Of a stretch of 64,000 nucleotides of DNA, positions 22,230-32,819 are shown one piece after another (position 1 is the stretch's first letter; each line of letters begins with the position of its first letter). Under the pieces are notes generated by a model, which worked only from the letters and a program-made list of their open reading frames with translations, ran no database searches and had not been told where the DNA came from. Location: NCBI GenBank assembly GCA_944548615.1, contig OX155963.1, positions 32,618,412 through 32,682,411 on the forward strand, written 5' to 3'. This DNA comes from Micropterix aruncella. Its lineage: Eukaryota > Arthropoda > Insecta > Lepidoptera > Micropterigidae. The position numbers were made by a program, and so were the translations under genes.

Positions 22230-23110
22230 TTAAAAATAATACATGAAGTCCTTATAACATCCCTCTTAAGGCTATTTTTGGACAATAACTCAAATCTAGG
22301 AATAATTTAGAACCGAAGACCAACGAGACAAGTTATACAAAATAGCCTTATAATACCCAGAATGAAAACATCATTTGGACAAAGACATTACTCTTTCATT
22401 GCGCCGAGATTTTACAATCTGATCAATATGAAAATAAACATGAATTTGACATTTAGGGAATTCAAAAATAAATTAAAGAAATGGTTATTGAATCATGACA
22501 GACTAACCATACATCAAATGTTAGAAATAAGGTGCACAAATTTCAACATATTTTTAAACATGTATGTTGAATATATTTTAACATTGAACTAACTACCAAA
22601 AATTATTTGACTTTGTTGTTATATATTATTTTGACAATGAATTTTACTTTTTTGACTAGATATTTTCATATTAAATCCTTGATTACTTAACATATATTAA
22701 ATATTAATGACTGTTTCTTTCTTTTCTCACATATAATTTTATTTATAATATTTAATCGAATTTTATATTATTGCCGATTATATAAAGGAATTGCATTTTA
22801 TTTATTATATTATATTTTATTATTTTTTATTATTATTATTATTTTTTAACTTTATTTTTTTTGAAGACCACATTTTAGGGCAGTTTAGTGTTATTAGCTT
22901 TTTACTAAAACTTTTACATCTGTAAGCAATCAAGCAATCAAGCAAACTTGATTGTAATATTAGAGTCCTGTCCACCCTAGAACGGGCTAGTCAAAGTTGG
23001 GTGACAGAATCAAATAAGCAAAAGGTTAAGGTTTTGTCATTCGCTTCCTGTTTTTTTTTAAAATCAAATCAATGTTTTATAGTAATTAATTTTTAAATAA
23101 ATAAATAAAA
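22230..23110 (+). mobile_element. LINE 3' end with long tail (tail family T, copy 2)
   Basis: Same family as 15541-16545. The coding remnant at 22362-22590 has TSFGQRHYSFIAPRFYNLIN. The tail contains 'gtcctgtccaccctagaacg' at about 22966, ending in (TAAA)-type repeats at about 23093-23115. Confidence 0.75.
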
Positions 23111-23115
23111 TAATA

Positions 23116-23535
23116 ATAAAACATATAAATACATTCCTTATGGATGTGCCATTATGAACGTTCACGATCGTCCCGCCTTGAACTTTGTGATTACACACCT
23201 TTATGTGGAATGGCATTTGCCATTGTTTCGACCCTATCTGTATAAACACTGTAATTAACTGTTGTGTAATAATGCAGTGATTTGAGATCTTTGAGATATA
23301 TGGCGATTAGAGTTATTCCTTTCGAATCGATAGGCTACGGTTCTTTTGCTGATGAGTAAGTTTTGCCTTGGCAATACTGCACTGACTCCAACTCTTTGGA
23401 CAACCACCCTCTTGAATTCTTCTGCATCACCGTCGAAAGGAGAAAGATGTTTCTAGATAAAAAGAATACCTACATTCGTTTTAAGGGAATATTTCCAATA
23501 AATAAATATTTTTTTCGAGAATAAGTGGGAGATCT
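23116..23535. other. Unassigned DNA
   Basis: Moderate GC at 23150-23240. A short minus-strand frame (23249-23064) is not recognisable. Confidence 0.4.
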
Positions 23536-24097
23536 GAAGTGGGAGACACACATTATAGAGGTTACCAAGAAAGCCAACTCCCTGCTCTACATGATTAGGA
23601 AGGCATTCTATTACATAAATCCTTAAACTGTATAAAACGTATGTTCGCCCTTTATTGGAGTATGCTTTTCTGGTTTGGAATCCGTACTTTAGGAAGGATG
23701 TAGGACTTTTGGAGCGTGTGCAAAGGCGGGCCACAAAAATGGTCCCACAGCTCAAACAACAAGACTACGAACGCCGACTTGAAGCACTCGGACTCAGCAG
23801 CCTAGAGGAGCGTCGACATCGAGGAGATCTTATTGAGACATATAAGATCCTGAATGATTTTTACGACGTACCAAAGCTCAAGGCAATATTTATAAGGAAT
23901 ACCAATACACAGCTTAGAGGGCACTGCTTAAAGTTGAATCGTTCAGGATTTAATTATAACCCGAGGAAACATTTCTTGGTGAACAGAGTTGTGGACTCTT
24001 GGAATGAACTACCGCAGGAGGTCATTTGTGCTAAAAGTGTGAACGGATTTAAAAATCAATTGGACAAATATATATTTACAAAAATAAATAAATAAAT
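23536..24097 (+). pseudogene. CR1-clade LINE, C-terminal remnant
   Basis: 23545-23620 reads HIIEVTKKANSLLYMIRKAF, then two stops and an indel near 23625-23640. The frame 23655-24092 continues with [36 protein letters not shown] and [20 protein letters not shown], then a LDKY end. This is the standard RT C-terminal signature of CR1-type LINEs. Ends in AAATAAATAAATAA at 24085-24100, a CR1-like short repeat tail. 5'-truncated and dead. Confidence 0.8.
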
Positions 24098-24199
24098 AAT
24101 ATCAACATAAAAAGAAGAAAAAAAAGGTGAAATGCATGCATAAGCTTAAGCTGCTAATGCTATAAAATAATAATAATAATATTTGACGTTTCTATGTAT

Positions 24200-24695
24200 T
24201 TATTTATTTATTTAAGAATTAATGACTTACTATAAAACAACTTGATGTTGCTTACAAAACTAACATGAACCGAATGGCAAAACCTTAATTTTTTTTATTT
24301 GATTCTGTCACCCAACTGGAACTAGCCCATTCTAGGGTGGACAGGACTTCAATATTACAGAAAAGATATTAAAAAGTTTTAGTAAAATGTAATAAAAATA
24401 ATTAAAAAATCAAGTCTCAATCAAACAATCTCAAAAAAAAACATTAAAAATAATTGAATAAATAAAATACAATTCTATTATATCATCGGCATTAAATGGA
24501 ATATAACATTCGATTAAATAGAGAATGACAAACAGAGTAGTCTTAAAACGAAAAAAAGAAAAATTCAAATTGTATGTAGGAAAAGAAATAAAAAGTCATT
24601 AGTATATAATATATGTTAAGTAATGTAAAATTTAATATGAAAATACCTAGTCAAAAAACTAATATTCATTGTCACAACAATATATAACAACAAAG
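24200..24695 (-). mobile_element. LINE 3' tail (tail family T, copy 3)
   Basis: Inverted copy of the tail described at 15541-16545: it starts with TTTATTTATTTA and contains the reverse complement of 'gtcctgtccaccct' at about 24336. Only the untranslated tail is present. Confidence 0.65.
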
Positions 24696-25001
24696 TTATG
24701 ATACAGGTTCAGATTAATTTTATTGGTATAATGATATACAAGACTGTTAAGCAAAAAAAATCTATCATAATGAAAACGTTAGAAAATATACTATTAAAAT
24801 ACACAAGCAAATAAAAATAAAAGAGAAAACGAAAATAAAATACAAAAGAGAAAATGCAAGAGAAATGCAAAGTTACAATTACAAGGACAATATTACAAGG
24901 AAAATACAAGAGAAAGACTAATTTACATTAACAATGACAGCTCATTAACACTTTAGTCACCAAACATTTTAGTCTTTACTCGAGTAATATTCCTCCAGTG
25001 A
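24696..25001. other. AT-rich DNA, nothing recognised
   Basis: A-rich, with repeated 'aaaatacaagagaaa' words near 24830-24915. No coding signature. Confidence 0.4.
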
Positions 25002-25405
25002 TTAAAACGCCTTATTTGTGAGTGGTTGTGCCTGTCTAATGTACTCGTTGAGTTTGTTGTAGACTACTGGGCCGGCGATGTAAGCTAGTCTCTCCTTGGA
25101 TAATGCATGACTTACCGAACGTAGCATGCTTCGGGATCTTGTTGGATAGTGGAGATGCACACCATTCACTTTAAAATCGGCCTGATTTCTGCTAACGTAC
25201 AACGCTACCTCCATTAAATGAATGGACGGCAGCGTCATGATGCAGAGATCTCTAAACAGAGGCCTTGCAGGCGTATCAAACCGCACACAATGATGCCTGC
25301 ATGCTAAATTTCAGCTCAATCGGGTTAAGCGTTCGGGTGCAATCGTCGAGGAACACACAGTCACAGATACACTGACGCACGGAAGTGCGTTCATAATAGT
25401 TTCCC
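25002..25405 (-). pseudogene. LINE C-terminal remnant with 3' repeat
   Basis: The minus strand (25286-25002) has the layout of a CR1/jockey-type C-terminus: PLFRDLCIMTLPSIHLMEVA, a TRSR element, and then AYIAGPVVYNKLNEYI. The adjoining 25290-25405 contains, inverted, the 'gctgaaattt.gcatgcagg' word shared with 7250. RT core missing. Confidence 0.55.
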
Positions 25406-25414
25406 TCCGAGAAA

Positions 25415-25440
25415 AGTAGTAGTAGTAGTAGTAGTAGTAG
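25415..25440. repeat. (AGT)n tail of the LINE
   Basis: About 26 bp of AGT triplets at the 3' end (minus strand CTA repeats) of the RNase H-bearing LINE that starts immediately to the right. A short simple-repeat tail is usual for non-LTR elements. Confidence 0.7.
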
Positions 25441-25521
25441 ATGGAGTGGGGGGCTTGTTTCCAGCCCTTGATGTCACCTAGATCTGTAAGGTCTTTTGTA
25501 ACTACCCACTGTGTGGTTAGG

Positions 25522-25803
25522 TCAATGGTCAGCTAGTAGCCCGGTACTTCTTACCAGTCCAAGTAGGTCACTGACCTTCAAGTTGGGCAGATCGCTGGGT
25601 TCGAGAAAGGTTCGTCCCAGTAAACTGTGTCTTTTGGCGGCGAGCCCTGGACAGCGGCCAACAATGTGTATGCTGTCTTCAGGTTCCTCGCCACATATTC
25701 GGCAATCCTTGCTCTCAGTCAAGCCAAGGTTGAATAGATGAGCTCTAAGGGTCGTGTGTCCGGTGAGGAGACCGATAGTGGTTCTAAGGTTCTTCTTGCT
25801 CAT
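25522..25803 (-). pseudogene. C-terminal CCHC-type end of the RNase H LINE
   Basis: 93 codons on the minus strand with the zinc-finger-like pattern CRICGEEPEDSIHIVGRCP (C-x2-C-x8-H-x4-C), the terminal motif of many LINE pol proteins. It begins immediately past the 41-bp duplication that shifts the frame relative to the RNase H-containing frame. Before that duplication the two were presumably one protein (inference). Confidence 0.7.
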
Positions 25804-27239
25804 GTCAAGTAGGGCCTTGGTTTTCTTCTGTAGTGGTTGCTCATGTCAAGTAGGGCCTTGGTTTTCTTCTGTAGTGGTTGCTCCATCATGGCTTTTGCCT
25901 GGCGACATCCCTGACTCTGTTTCCAGGAAGCCCGATGTTCCTGCTCCAAGCAGTCCCTGATGATTTTCTTACCTGTAGCGAAGGGGACCCCTACAGCTGG
26001 CTCCACTGGGCAATCCAGTGTGCCCAGTTTTGCCAGTCTGTCGGCCTCTTCGTTTCCGGGTATGCCTTGGTGACCCGGTATCCATATTAGGGTGATTTTG
26101 TTGGATTTTCCTAATTTGTTGAGCTCCTGCATGCAGTCCCAGACCACAGAAGATTCTGTGGTGGCTTTAGCCAGAGCGTCCAGTGCTGCTCTGCTGTCAG
26201 AGCAGATGAGGATTTGTCTGTTTTTTACCTCAAGTCGACTTTGTAGTTTTATGCATTCCAATATGGCAAGTACCTCGGCTTGGAAAACCGTAGCGTATTG
26301 TCCTAGGGGGATTCTGATTCTGTGGTTGGTTTTGGGTCCGTACACGCCTGCCCCAAAACGTCCATTTGTTCCTGAGCCGTCGGTGAACCAGGCGTCTGCG
26401 TTGTGGCTTTGAAGCCACTGCGGATTTTTCCATTCTTCCCTGGTGGGGATTATGATTTTATAGGATTTCTCTACCGATTTTTTTTTTCGTAGTCGATCCT
26501 GGGTCAGAGTGAATGGGCTTTTGTGGAGGAGGTTTAGCTCAGGATGATTGTGCTCTCCACGCTTCCACTCGCCCAAACACTTCAGTCTGTATGCTGTAAG
26601 TCTGGCGGAGTGGATGATTAGCTTGTCCAGAGGCGGGCAGCAGAGTGCCACCTCTAATCCCGCTGTTGGGGTGGTCTTCATGACGCCAGTTGCAGCCCTC
26701 AGGTAGTTACCTTGAAGGCTTTTAAGCATTTTTACTGTCTCAAGCTTTTTCACCCTGGACCACCAGACTATTGCAGCATAGGTTAGTCTTGGCAGCAGTA
26801 CTGCCCTGTAGAGCCATAAGGCGACCCTAGGTTTGAACCCCCAGGTTTTTCCCATGACTCTTTTGCACGTCCACAACGAGGCATAGAAGGTTGTTCTCTT
26901 GCGCTCGAGGTGGTGCTTCCAATTGAGCTTTGGGTCTAGATAGACTCCAAGGTATTTGACTACTGTAGCGTATTCTATCTCCTTATCCCAGAGCTTGAGA
27001 CACTCAACGGGTTCGGGTTTGTATTTTCTGGTGAAAATCATAGCCTTAGTCTTGCTTGGATTAGCGGATAGACCTCTGGCCTGGCACCAGTCTTGGGTGG
27101 TCTTAAGTGCTTTGTCCATGAGCTCCTTAAGTATTGATAGGAAGTTTCCTCTGACTACTATGGCCACGTCATCAGCGTAGCCGTAGACAGAGAGGCCTAG
27201 GTTTTGTAGATCTGTTAGGAGTTCGTCTACAACGATGCT
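25800..27239 (-). pseudogene. RT thumb and RNase H of the LINE
   Basis: The minus-strand frame reads from the codon after a stop at 27240-27242. It includes the RT active site YADD at 27179-27168, then thumb motifs (VKYLGVYLDPKLNWKHH) and a complete-looking RNase H. Numbered from the Met at 27167, the RNase H residues are D263 (WFTDGSG), E298, D324 (ICSDS), H366 and D376 (GHQGIPGNEEADRLAK). All expected RNase H catalytic residues are present. The frame ends in the first copy of the 41-bp duplication. Confidence 0.8.
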
Positions 27240-27725
27240 CTACAAGAGGGGGGAGATGACTCCACCCTGTGGACAGCCCTTGGCAGGGATTCCCGTGATG
27301 GAGGTGTCGCCTTGATAGACGGTCAGATTCCTATTTGATAGCATACTCAATGTCCAGTCAATAATGGTCTCTGGTATTCCTCGTCTGTGCATAGCGTTTT
27401 TTATAGTTGCATATGAAGTGGTGTCAAATGCTCCTTCGATGTCCAGGAATACTCCCAGAGCGTAACCTTTCGCCGCTAACTGTGTCTCTATTGTGCTCAC
27501 CAGGTGATGTAGGGCAGTGTCCGTAGATCTGCCCTCCCTATAGGCATACTGAGCATCAGCAAGCGGTTGAAGAGCTAGGTGGTTGGTTTTCAAGTAGCCG
27601 TCAACTAGTCTCTCCAGTGATTTCAGGAGAAAGGAGGTGAGGCTAATGGGTCTGTAGTCTTTGGCAAAGATGTGGCCGTTCCTGCCTGCCTTTGGAATGA
27701 ACGTGACTCTTGCGCGCTGCTCCAG
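27240..27725 (-). pseudogene. RT fingers/palm part of the LINE
   Basis: The minus-strand frame contains RVTFIPKAGRNGHIFAKDYR and PISLTSFLLKSLERLVDGYL (RT motifs 1-2), YAYREGRSTDTALHHLV, and motif A VFLDIEGAFD. It ends CPQGGVISPLL and then a TAG at 27242-27240. The next codons continue the same domain in frame, so this stop is a point nonsense change (TGG to TAG would explain it; inference). Confidence 0.8.
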
Positions 27726-28822
27726 GCATGAGGGACGTGTCTGAGGGCTATGCTCGCTATGAGTACCTTTGTTAGAGGGCCCAGCAGCTGGCTTAGCCCT
27801 TTTTGTAGTAGGACTGGGTATATTCCATCCGGTCCAGGTGATTTGTAGGGGTCGAAGGTGCTCACGGCCCATTCTACTGCTTTTGGATTAACTATCTTGG
27901 CTGCAAGGGCCCACTCCCTGGGCTTGTGGAGCCTCTTGGAGTTCTCCCCTGCGGCAATTGGGTGTGAGGATTCCTGGAAGCCCGGAAAGTGTGTTTCCAT
28001 TAGGAGCTTCAAGGTTTCCTTGGTGTCGCTTGTGTGTCCCCCCTCTGGTCGTTTAAGGCATCCCAGCTGGGGGCGGTTGTTAGAGCTGAGGATCTTGTTG
28101 AGCCTGGAAGCTTCGGAAGCTGTTTCCACGCTCTCACAAAAGTCCCTCCAGCTTCTTCGTTTGGCTTTAACAATGGCCTTGTTGTATTCGTTTCGGGCGT
28201 TTTTGTATTCCTCCCAAAGATGTTGCGAGTTAGTGTTGTGATTTCTTGCCCTATTGAAACACCTTCTCAGCGTAAGCCTGAGCTTGGTCAGCTCTGGGTT
28301 CCACCATGGGACCTTTTTTGAGAGGTTTTTTTGTTTCAAAGGGCAATTCTGCTCGTAGGCGTCTATAACGGCATTAGACAGTGATAGTGCAGCTGTTTCT
28401 AGTTGCTCTTTGGTGTGGAATCGATTCGGAACCGTGGTGAGCTTGATAGCCAGGTCCCTTTCGAATCCTTCCCAGTTGGTATTTCTAGGGTTGCGAGCCC
28501 ACTGAATTTCCAATGAGTGCCGAAGCGTTAGATGGATCTGCCTATGGTCCGAACCTGAGGGTTCATCTGAGACCCTACAGTCTTGAACCAGGTCGGCCAC
28601 TTCTTTTGTGCAGATCGTGATGTCCAGTACCTCCTGTCTTCTTGAGTCTATGAAGGTAGGTTCTGTTCCTCTGTTGAGGATGGTGAGTTCGTTGCCTAGG
28701 ATAAAGTCATGCAGGCTTACCCCCCTCGGGTTTATGTTGGAACTACCCCAGCACACGTGGTGGGAGTTCGCATCGCAACCCAGAAGGAGTTGGAGCCATC
28801 GCAACCCAGAAGGAGTTGGAGC
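27720..28822 (-). pseudogene. Endonuclease C-terminus and linker of the LINE
   Basis: Minus strand: LLLGCDANSHHVCWGSSNIN, then PTFIDSRRQEVLDITICT and SDEPSGSDHRQI, which is the C-terminal half of an apurinic-like endonuclease (the SDH motif and the DANSHH motif are present). A linker of about 200 residues precedes the RT. At about 27720 a one-base shift moves the frame into that of 27240-27725. The first half of the endonuclease is lost. Confidence 0.8.
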
Positions 28823-29498
28823 CCGAGAAAAGTAACAGTCCAAAGAAAGTTCCAAATAGAAAAAAAATCGTCCTGTTTTCTTTATTTACTAGTATTTCTT
28901 TTAATGGCGCATTTCTTTTTTATTTCCGGTGCCGTCCCGTGCGGCTCAAGTTTCCCACTTATGAATGGAGGCGACAAGGCGGCGCGCAATCGAGCCGATT
29001 TCCACGGGGAAATCAGCTGGGAATTTCCAGGCCTCCTCGTCCCGAAGACTCCCCACCTGCAGCCGGACGTGCACTAGACAAATTGAACGGAACTATCCCC
29101 TCCAAGGTTTCGTTTCCGGTCGAGATGTGAACGACACGCTGGGCGAGGAAATCAATCCTCGGCGGAATTAAACCATTACGAGCGATCGCTCGTCGTCTTC
29201 GGAAAACTAAAAAGGTTGGCATGATGCAATTAGAAACAACCGCGATAGATAAACAAATTTTAAGTTATAGCCGGGAAGTTAGTGAATATGTTTAGGGTTT
29301 ACTTTCCCAGTCTGTAAATGTAATTAAATGTGGTATATTATTGATGGAACTCAAAAAATTCCGAGTCCGGCGAGGATTATGCGATGGGTGGGTGGGCGGT
29401 AGGTGCATTTGGATACTTATTTTCGCAGTTATAAATATTTTCCATTCACTAGAGTCGACCATTAAATGCACAGAAAAAGCAATCTGGCTTATTTACAA
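28823..29498. other. Unassigned, GC-richer patch 28920-29200
   Basis: 28920-29200 has moderate GC and overlapping open frames on the plus strand (28709-29171), none recognisable. It does not match other repeats in the window. It could be single-copy DNA, a non-coding exon or an unknown repeat. Confidence 0.3.
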
Positions 29499-30188
29499 CT
29501 AGCTGACCCGTGCCCACTTCGTTGGGCGGTAAAACTTTTTACTTGTGATGAAATTATGAGTGTGGTTCGGTTAGTGCTGAGTGCTATGATTTATTTCCTG
29601 ACTGCCAAAAGAAGGGTTATATTTTTACTGCATATGTATGTATGTATTTGCATGCCAATTTGACTATATTCCCGTTATTTGTGAGTGTCTTTTTGTGAGT
29701 GTCTTATTTGTGAGTGTCTTATCTCTTTAACCATATATGCAGTAAAAGGGAAATTATATGCAGTAAAAGGCAAAAGTCTTTTGTTTTAAACACTTGAGAC
29801 GATAAATTTACTTATTTTGATAAGAATTCATAATTGTTGATAATATGACCAATAAACATGACCTAACGATTTAATATTATTTTTTAAATATAAAATACTA
29901 CTTTTTGTGACTTAAATATAAAAGTTAGACATATGCTATCGCTGACTTTTTTGTAGGCATTATCAAGCTCTACATTTTTTCTCTAGAACTTAATGATATA
30001 TCTCTCATCGTTAAGGCAGCGTTAGTTAGAAACGTTTAAACGTTTAACGAACGTAGCCTATAATACTCACAAATAACGTGGCTTTCTATTGGTAAAAGAT
30101 TTTTTAAAATCGGTTCAGTAGATTCAGAGATTACTCCCTACAACCTCACAAACTTTACCGCTTTATAATATTAGTATAAAAGTATAGA
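29499..30188 (-). mobile_element. Helitron-like element (TC...CTAG)
   Basis: On the minus strand the element starts TCTATACTTTTATAC after an A and ends GGGCACGGGTCAGCTAG before a T. This fits Helitron rules (5'-TC, 3'-CTRR, A|T insertion). It is 690 bp and non-coding. The 3' hairpin was not clearly identified by eye. Related copies: 5872-6389 and 49616-50581. Confidence 0.6.
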
Positions 30189-30436
30189 TTGAACGAAGCT
30201 AGTCTGGCAAGAATATTTCTACAATTAAAAAATCGGAAAAATCGATGTGATTTACAGAAAGGTAACCCTTATTTTTACAGGTTTAAAACTGATATTGTCA
30301 CAGATCATCATTTTAAAGAAGTCTGGATACTTTGAAAAGTCGCGGAATGCGTCGCGGCAAATTCGCCTTTTCTGAACAAGGTCTTAGCGGTCCAATGTGC
30401 AGCATTCCGATTACGATATAAACCGACAGTTTTACG
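30189..30436. other. Unassigned DNA
   Basis: Nothing recognised. Confidence 0.4.
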
Positions 30437-30503
30437 GAAACAGATACCGAAAGGTATCCGTCGCTTTTAGAAAAAGCGACGGATACCTGTCGGTATCTGT
30501 TTC
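30437..30503. repeat. 67-nt near-perfect hairpin
   Basis: The arms GAAACAGATACCGAAAGG.. and ..CCTGTCGGTATCTGTTTC pair through 'tatccgtcgctttt' and 'aaaagcgacggata', with a loop of only a few bases. It may be a tiny foldback element or a microRNA-like hairpin. Near-perfect pairing without the usual bulges makes a recent inverted duplication more likely than a conserved microRNA. Confidence 0.7.
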
Positions 30504-30934
30504 ATATTATTTCGAGAATCGTGTAGTTACTCTGCCAAGACATTATCAGTGACCCAGTTTGTGTAAAAGCCAAAAGCGCACGCTCATAATTAGTGAGTTC
30601 ATTGGGATACCTCATTCAGATACTGTATTCAAGGCTGTAAATGTAATTAAATGAAAAGCGGGAAAATTAAAATGAAACACACTCTAACGGAAGAGAAATT
30701 AAAGCAGCAACGCTAAATTATACACATTTTCTGCTTGTTCATGTCCTGATAGTATTCTCATAAAAATCACAAACCTTTGCAAATCTGCAAATGGTGTATG
30801 TTAAATATATTATAGTTTCTTATCGCAAATTCGACTAGTCAAGTAGGTACTTTAATATATATTTTAGATCATTTCTCTTTTAAGAAAAAATAATATTTTT
30901 ATGACATCCAGGTTTCATGAGAAATCGAAGACTA
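30504..30934. other. AT-rich DNA, nothing recognised
   Basis: No coding or repeat signature seen. Confidence 0.4.
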
Positions 30935-31160
30935 TCGATGTTATTTGACATGGTAAAACATTCAGCAAAGAAAATAGGTAATCTGTGAACACATACTGAA
31001 TAGCGAAACTAACCACTGGGTGCAGCTGAAATTTCATTGTGCTATCCAAAGATCAAATTTACTTTCCCCGCATGATCCGGGGAACCATTAAAATAATAAG
31101 AACCCCGAACATTAATAGAGACGAAAGTTTCAAACACTCTACTATGTGGAACATCTGGAT
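30935..31160 (+). pseudogene. Penelope-like element copy 2, left part
   Basis: About 30990-31160 matches 19930-20085 of copy 1 closely (shared words 'tactttccccgcatgatccg' versus 'tactttcctcgcatgatccg', 'agaaccccgaac', 'tggaac'). The reading frame is broken by stops. It is interrupted at about 31161 by a LINE and resumes at about 31951. Confidence 0.7.
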
Positions 31161-31775
31161 GGAAAGATGTCATGGAATCTACATATAGAGCATGTTAAGT
31201 CAAAACTTTCGTCAGCCTGCTATGCTCTATTACGCATCAGAAGTTGTTTGGAGAGAACTGAAGTAATATCGGCCTATTACGCGCTAGTTGAGTCACACCT
31301 GTGCTATGGTATTCTTTTATGGGGTAATGCAGCGCACATCAACAGTGTATTCACTCTCCAGAAAAGAGCCATACGTGCCATAGTAGGTATTGGTCCACGG
31401 CAGTCATGTCGTGAACACTTCCAAAAACTAGGGATATTGACCGTATATGCGATTTTTGCTCAAGAAGCTCTTTGCGAATTCTATTGCAATAAGACCTCCA
31501 TATCCCGCGAGGAAGTACATCGGCATGACACCAGGAATAAAACCCTGTATCTACAACCATTCGTAGCACGTACTGCCAAGTTCCAGGCGACTAGTCGATA
31601 CTTAGGCCTAAAACTTTTTAATAAATTGCCCGAAAGATTAAAAGCGATTAAAAACATCGATATTTTCAAGAGATCCATCCGAGTCTATCTGTTTAAAATC
31701 AACATGTATGCTCATAACGACTTCTTAAAATATTTTGAAAATACGTATAGCATCGTATCTATCCATTTAATCTAA
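31146..31775 (+). pseudogene. LINE RT C-terminal remnant (CR1/jockey group) nested in Penelope copy 2
   Basis: A 209-codon frame starting within the junction. From KMSWNLHIEHVKSKLSSACY it reads the RT thumb and C-terminal region (SHLCYGILLWGNAAHINSVF, LQKRAIRAIVG, YLGLKLFNKLPERLKAI). The RT catalytic core is absent. The element runs on to about 31950 with an AAATAAATA tail. A related fragment lies at 55800-55970 (minus). It is the longest uninterrupted LINE frame of its kind here, but it is truncated. Confidence 0.75.
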
Positions 31776-31950
31776 TACATATTATTTACCGTTAATTGTT
31801 TTATTTTAAACTGTTATCATATAGTCTTTGTTTTTGTAAATTGGTCAGTTTAAAGTTATATATTGTATATCATCTCTTGGCTAAATTGAGTAACTAGTGA
31901 TTAATTACTGTTATTCCTACACAATTGTATGGTTGTATTGGAAATAAATA

Positions 31951-32270
31951 CTTCTTATCTTCTTAAAATGTTCCCATCGACACGCGCAAGGACGTAACAC
32001 AAGATTATAGTGAGCGTTGTGTGCACGACTGATTTTCAAAATTGGCGAGCGCCGAACCCGCCACCCCACCAATATAATAATCTGCGCAGTAGCAGCAGTT
32101 TGCCGCTTAAGAGCAAAATAATGAATCTCGTATATTGACAACACTTCAGTCTACCCTGGACAGAGGCGGTAGCAACATATTATATATACAAACTTCACGC
32201 GGTAAACTCGTTGTTTATCTTATTTATAGGATTCATCCTGATACCCGTATTTAAAGCGTGCGTTATAATA
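31951..32270 (+). pseudogene. Penelope-like element copy 2, right part
   Basis: Resumes the homology to 20089-20380: 'tcttcttaaaatgttccc', 'cttcagtctaccctgga' and 'ttcacgcggtaaa.tcgtt'. Non-coding 3' region of the element. Confidence 0.65.
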
Positions 32271-32819
32271 AACACAAACCCCTATTATTACTTCTAAACA
32301 TTATATTCCTTTATCACTTCAGTAAGCACAAGGAGGTTCGCGTGTTGCCCGCGTACAAGAGGAAGGCATCGGAAGTCGCAAATGCACTTTGAAGCGACGA
32401 CCAGATGCGAAAAGAGGCAACAATAACCGGAAATCCGCCGAGACAAAGCGAATTTGGCGCCGGATGTTGGGCACAACTTCCCCCCGGGGGGGGGGGGGGT
32501 GGCCTGGTCGTCGTAGCTCGGATTGGACACCGCGCTCAATGGAAAATAACTGAAGAAGAAGCAGCCCACGTATATTGCGTCGTGTAGCTAAGACAACGAA
32601 GCAATTAAAAAAATACGGAGATTAATTATAATAATAATAACGATACTTTATTTTGAGAAATATATATTATAGCAAAAAGGTATATACCAGTAAACAAAAA
32701 TGACACATCTAGGATTTACATTATTTTCTTATACGTTGCGGAGTTTTCCTGTGCGCACGTAATTTTAGACTCAAATTTGAATCTACAATTTCAAATTTCT
32801 AATTAGGAATACTATATTT
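32271..32819. other. Unassigned, with C6G14 tract
   Basis: Moderate-GC 32330-32580, not recognisable on either strand. Contains a CCCCCC-G14 run at 32480-32499, a length-unstable homopolymer where the assembly may be inaccurate. Confidence 0.4.

Larger units (their letters stand above)
25441..28822 (-). mobile_element. RNase H-bearing LINE (I/LOA-like), 5'-truncated, inactivated
   Basis: About 3.4 kb on the minus strand with, in order, the C-terminal end of an APE-type endonuclease, reverse transcriptase, RNase H and a CCHC-type end. Lesions: 5' truncation at a 26-bp tandem duplication (28771-28822), a frameshift near 27720, a stop at 27240-27242, and a 41-bp tandem duplication at 25799-25880. 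A separate RNase H domain after RT is a feature of the I, LOA and some related clades; I do not assign it further. Confidence 0.8.

Noticed and set aside
28816..29171. Plus-strand coding gene at 28.8-29.2 kb
   Set aside because: Three overlapping frames with proline/arginine-rich translation and no domain. Kept only as an unassigned patch.
32481..32499. G-quadruplex regulatory element
   Set aside because: The single homopolymer run could fold, but there is no gene context and the length is likely to be assembly-sensitive.
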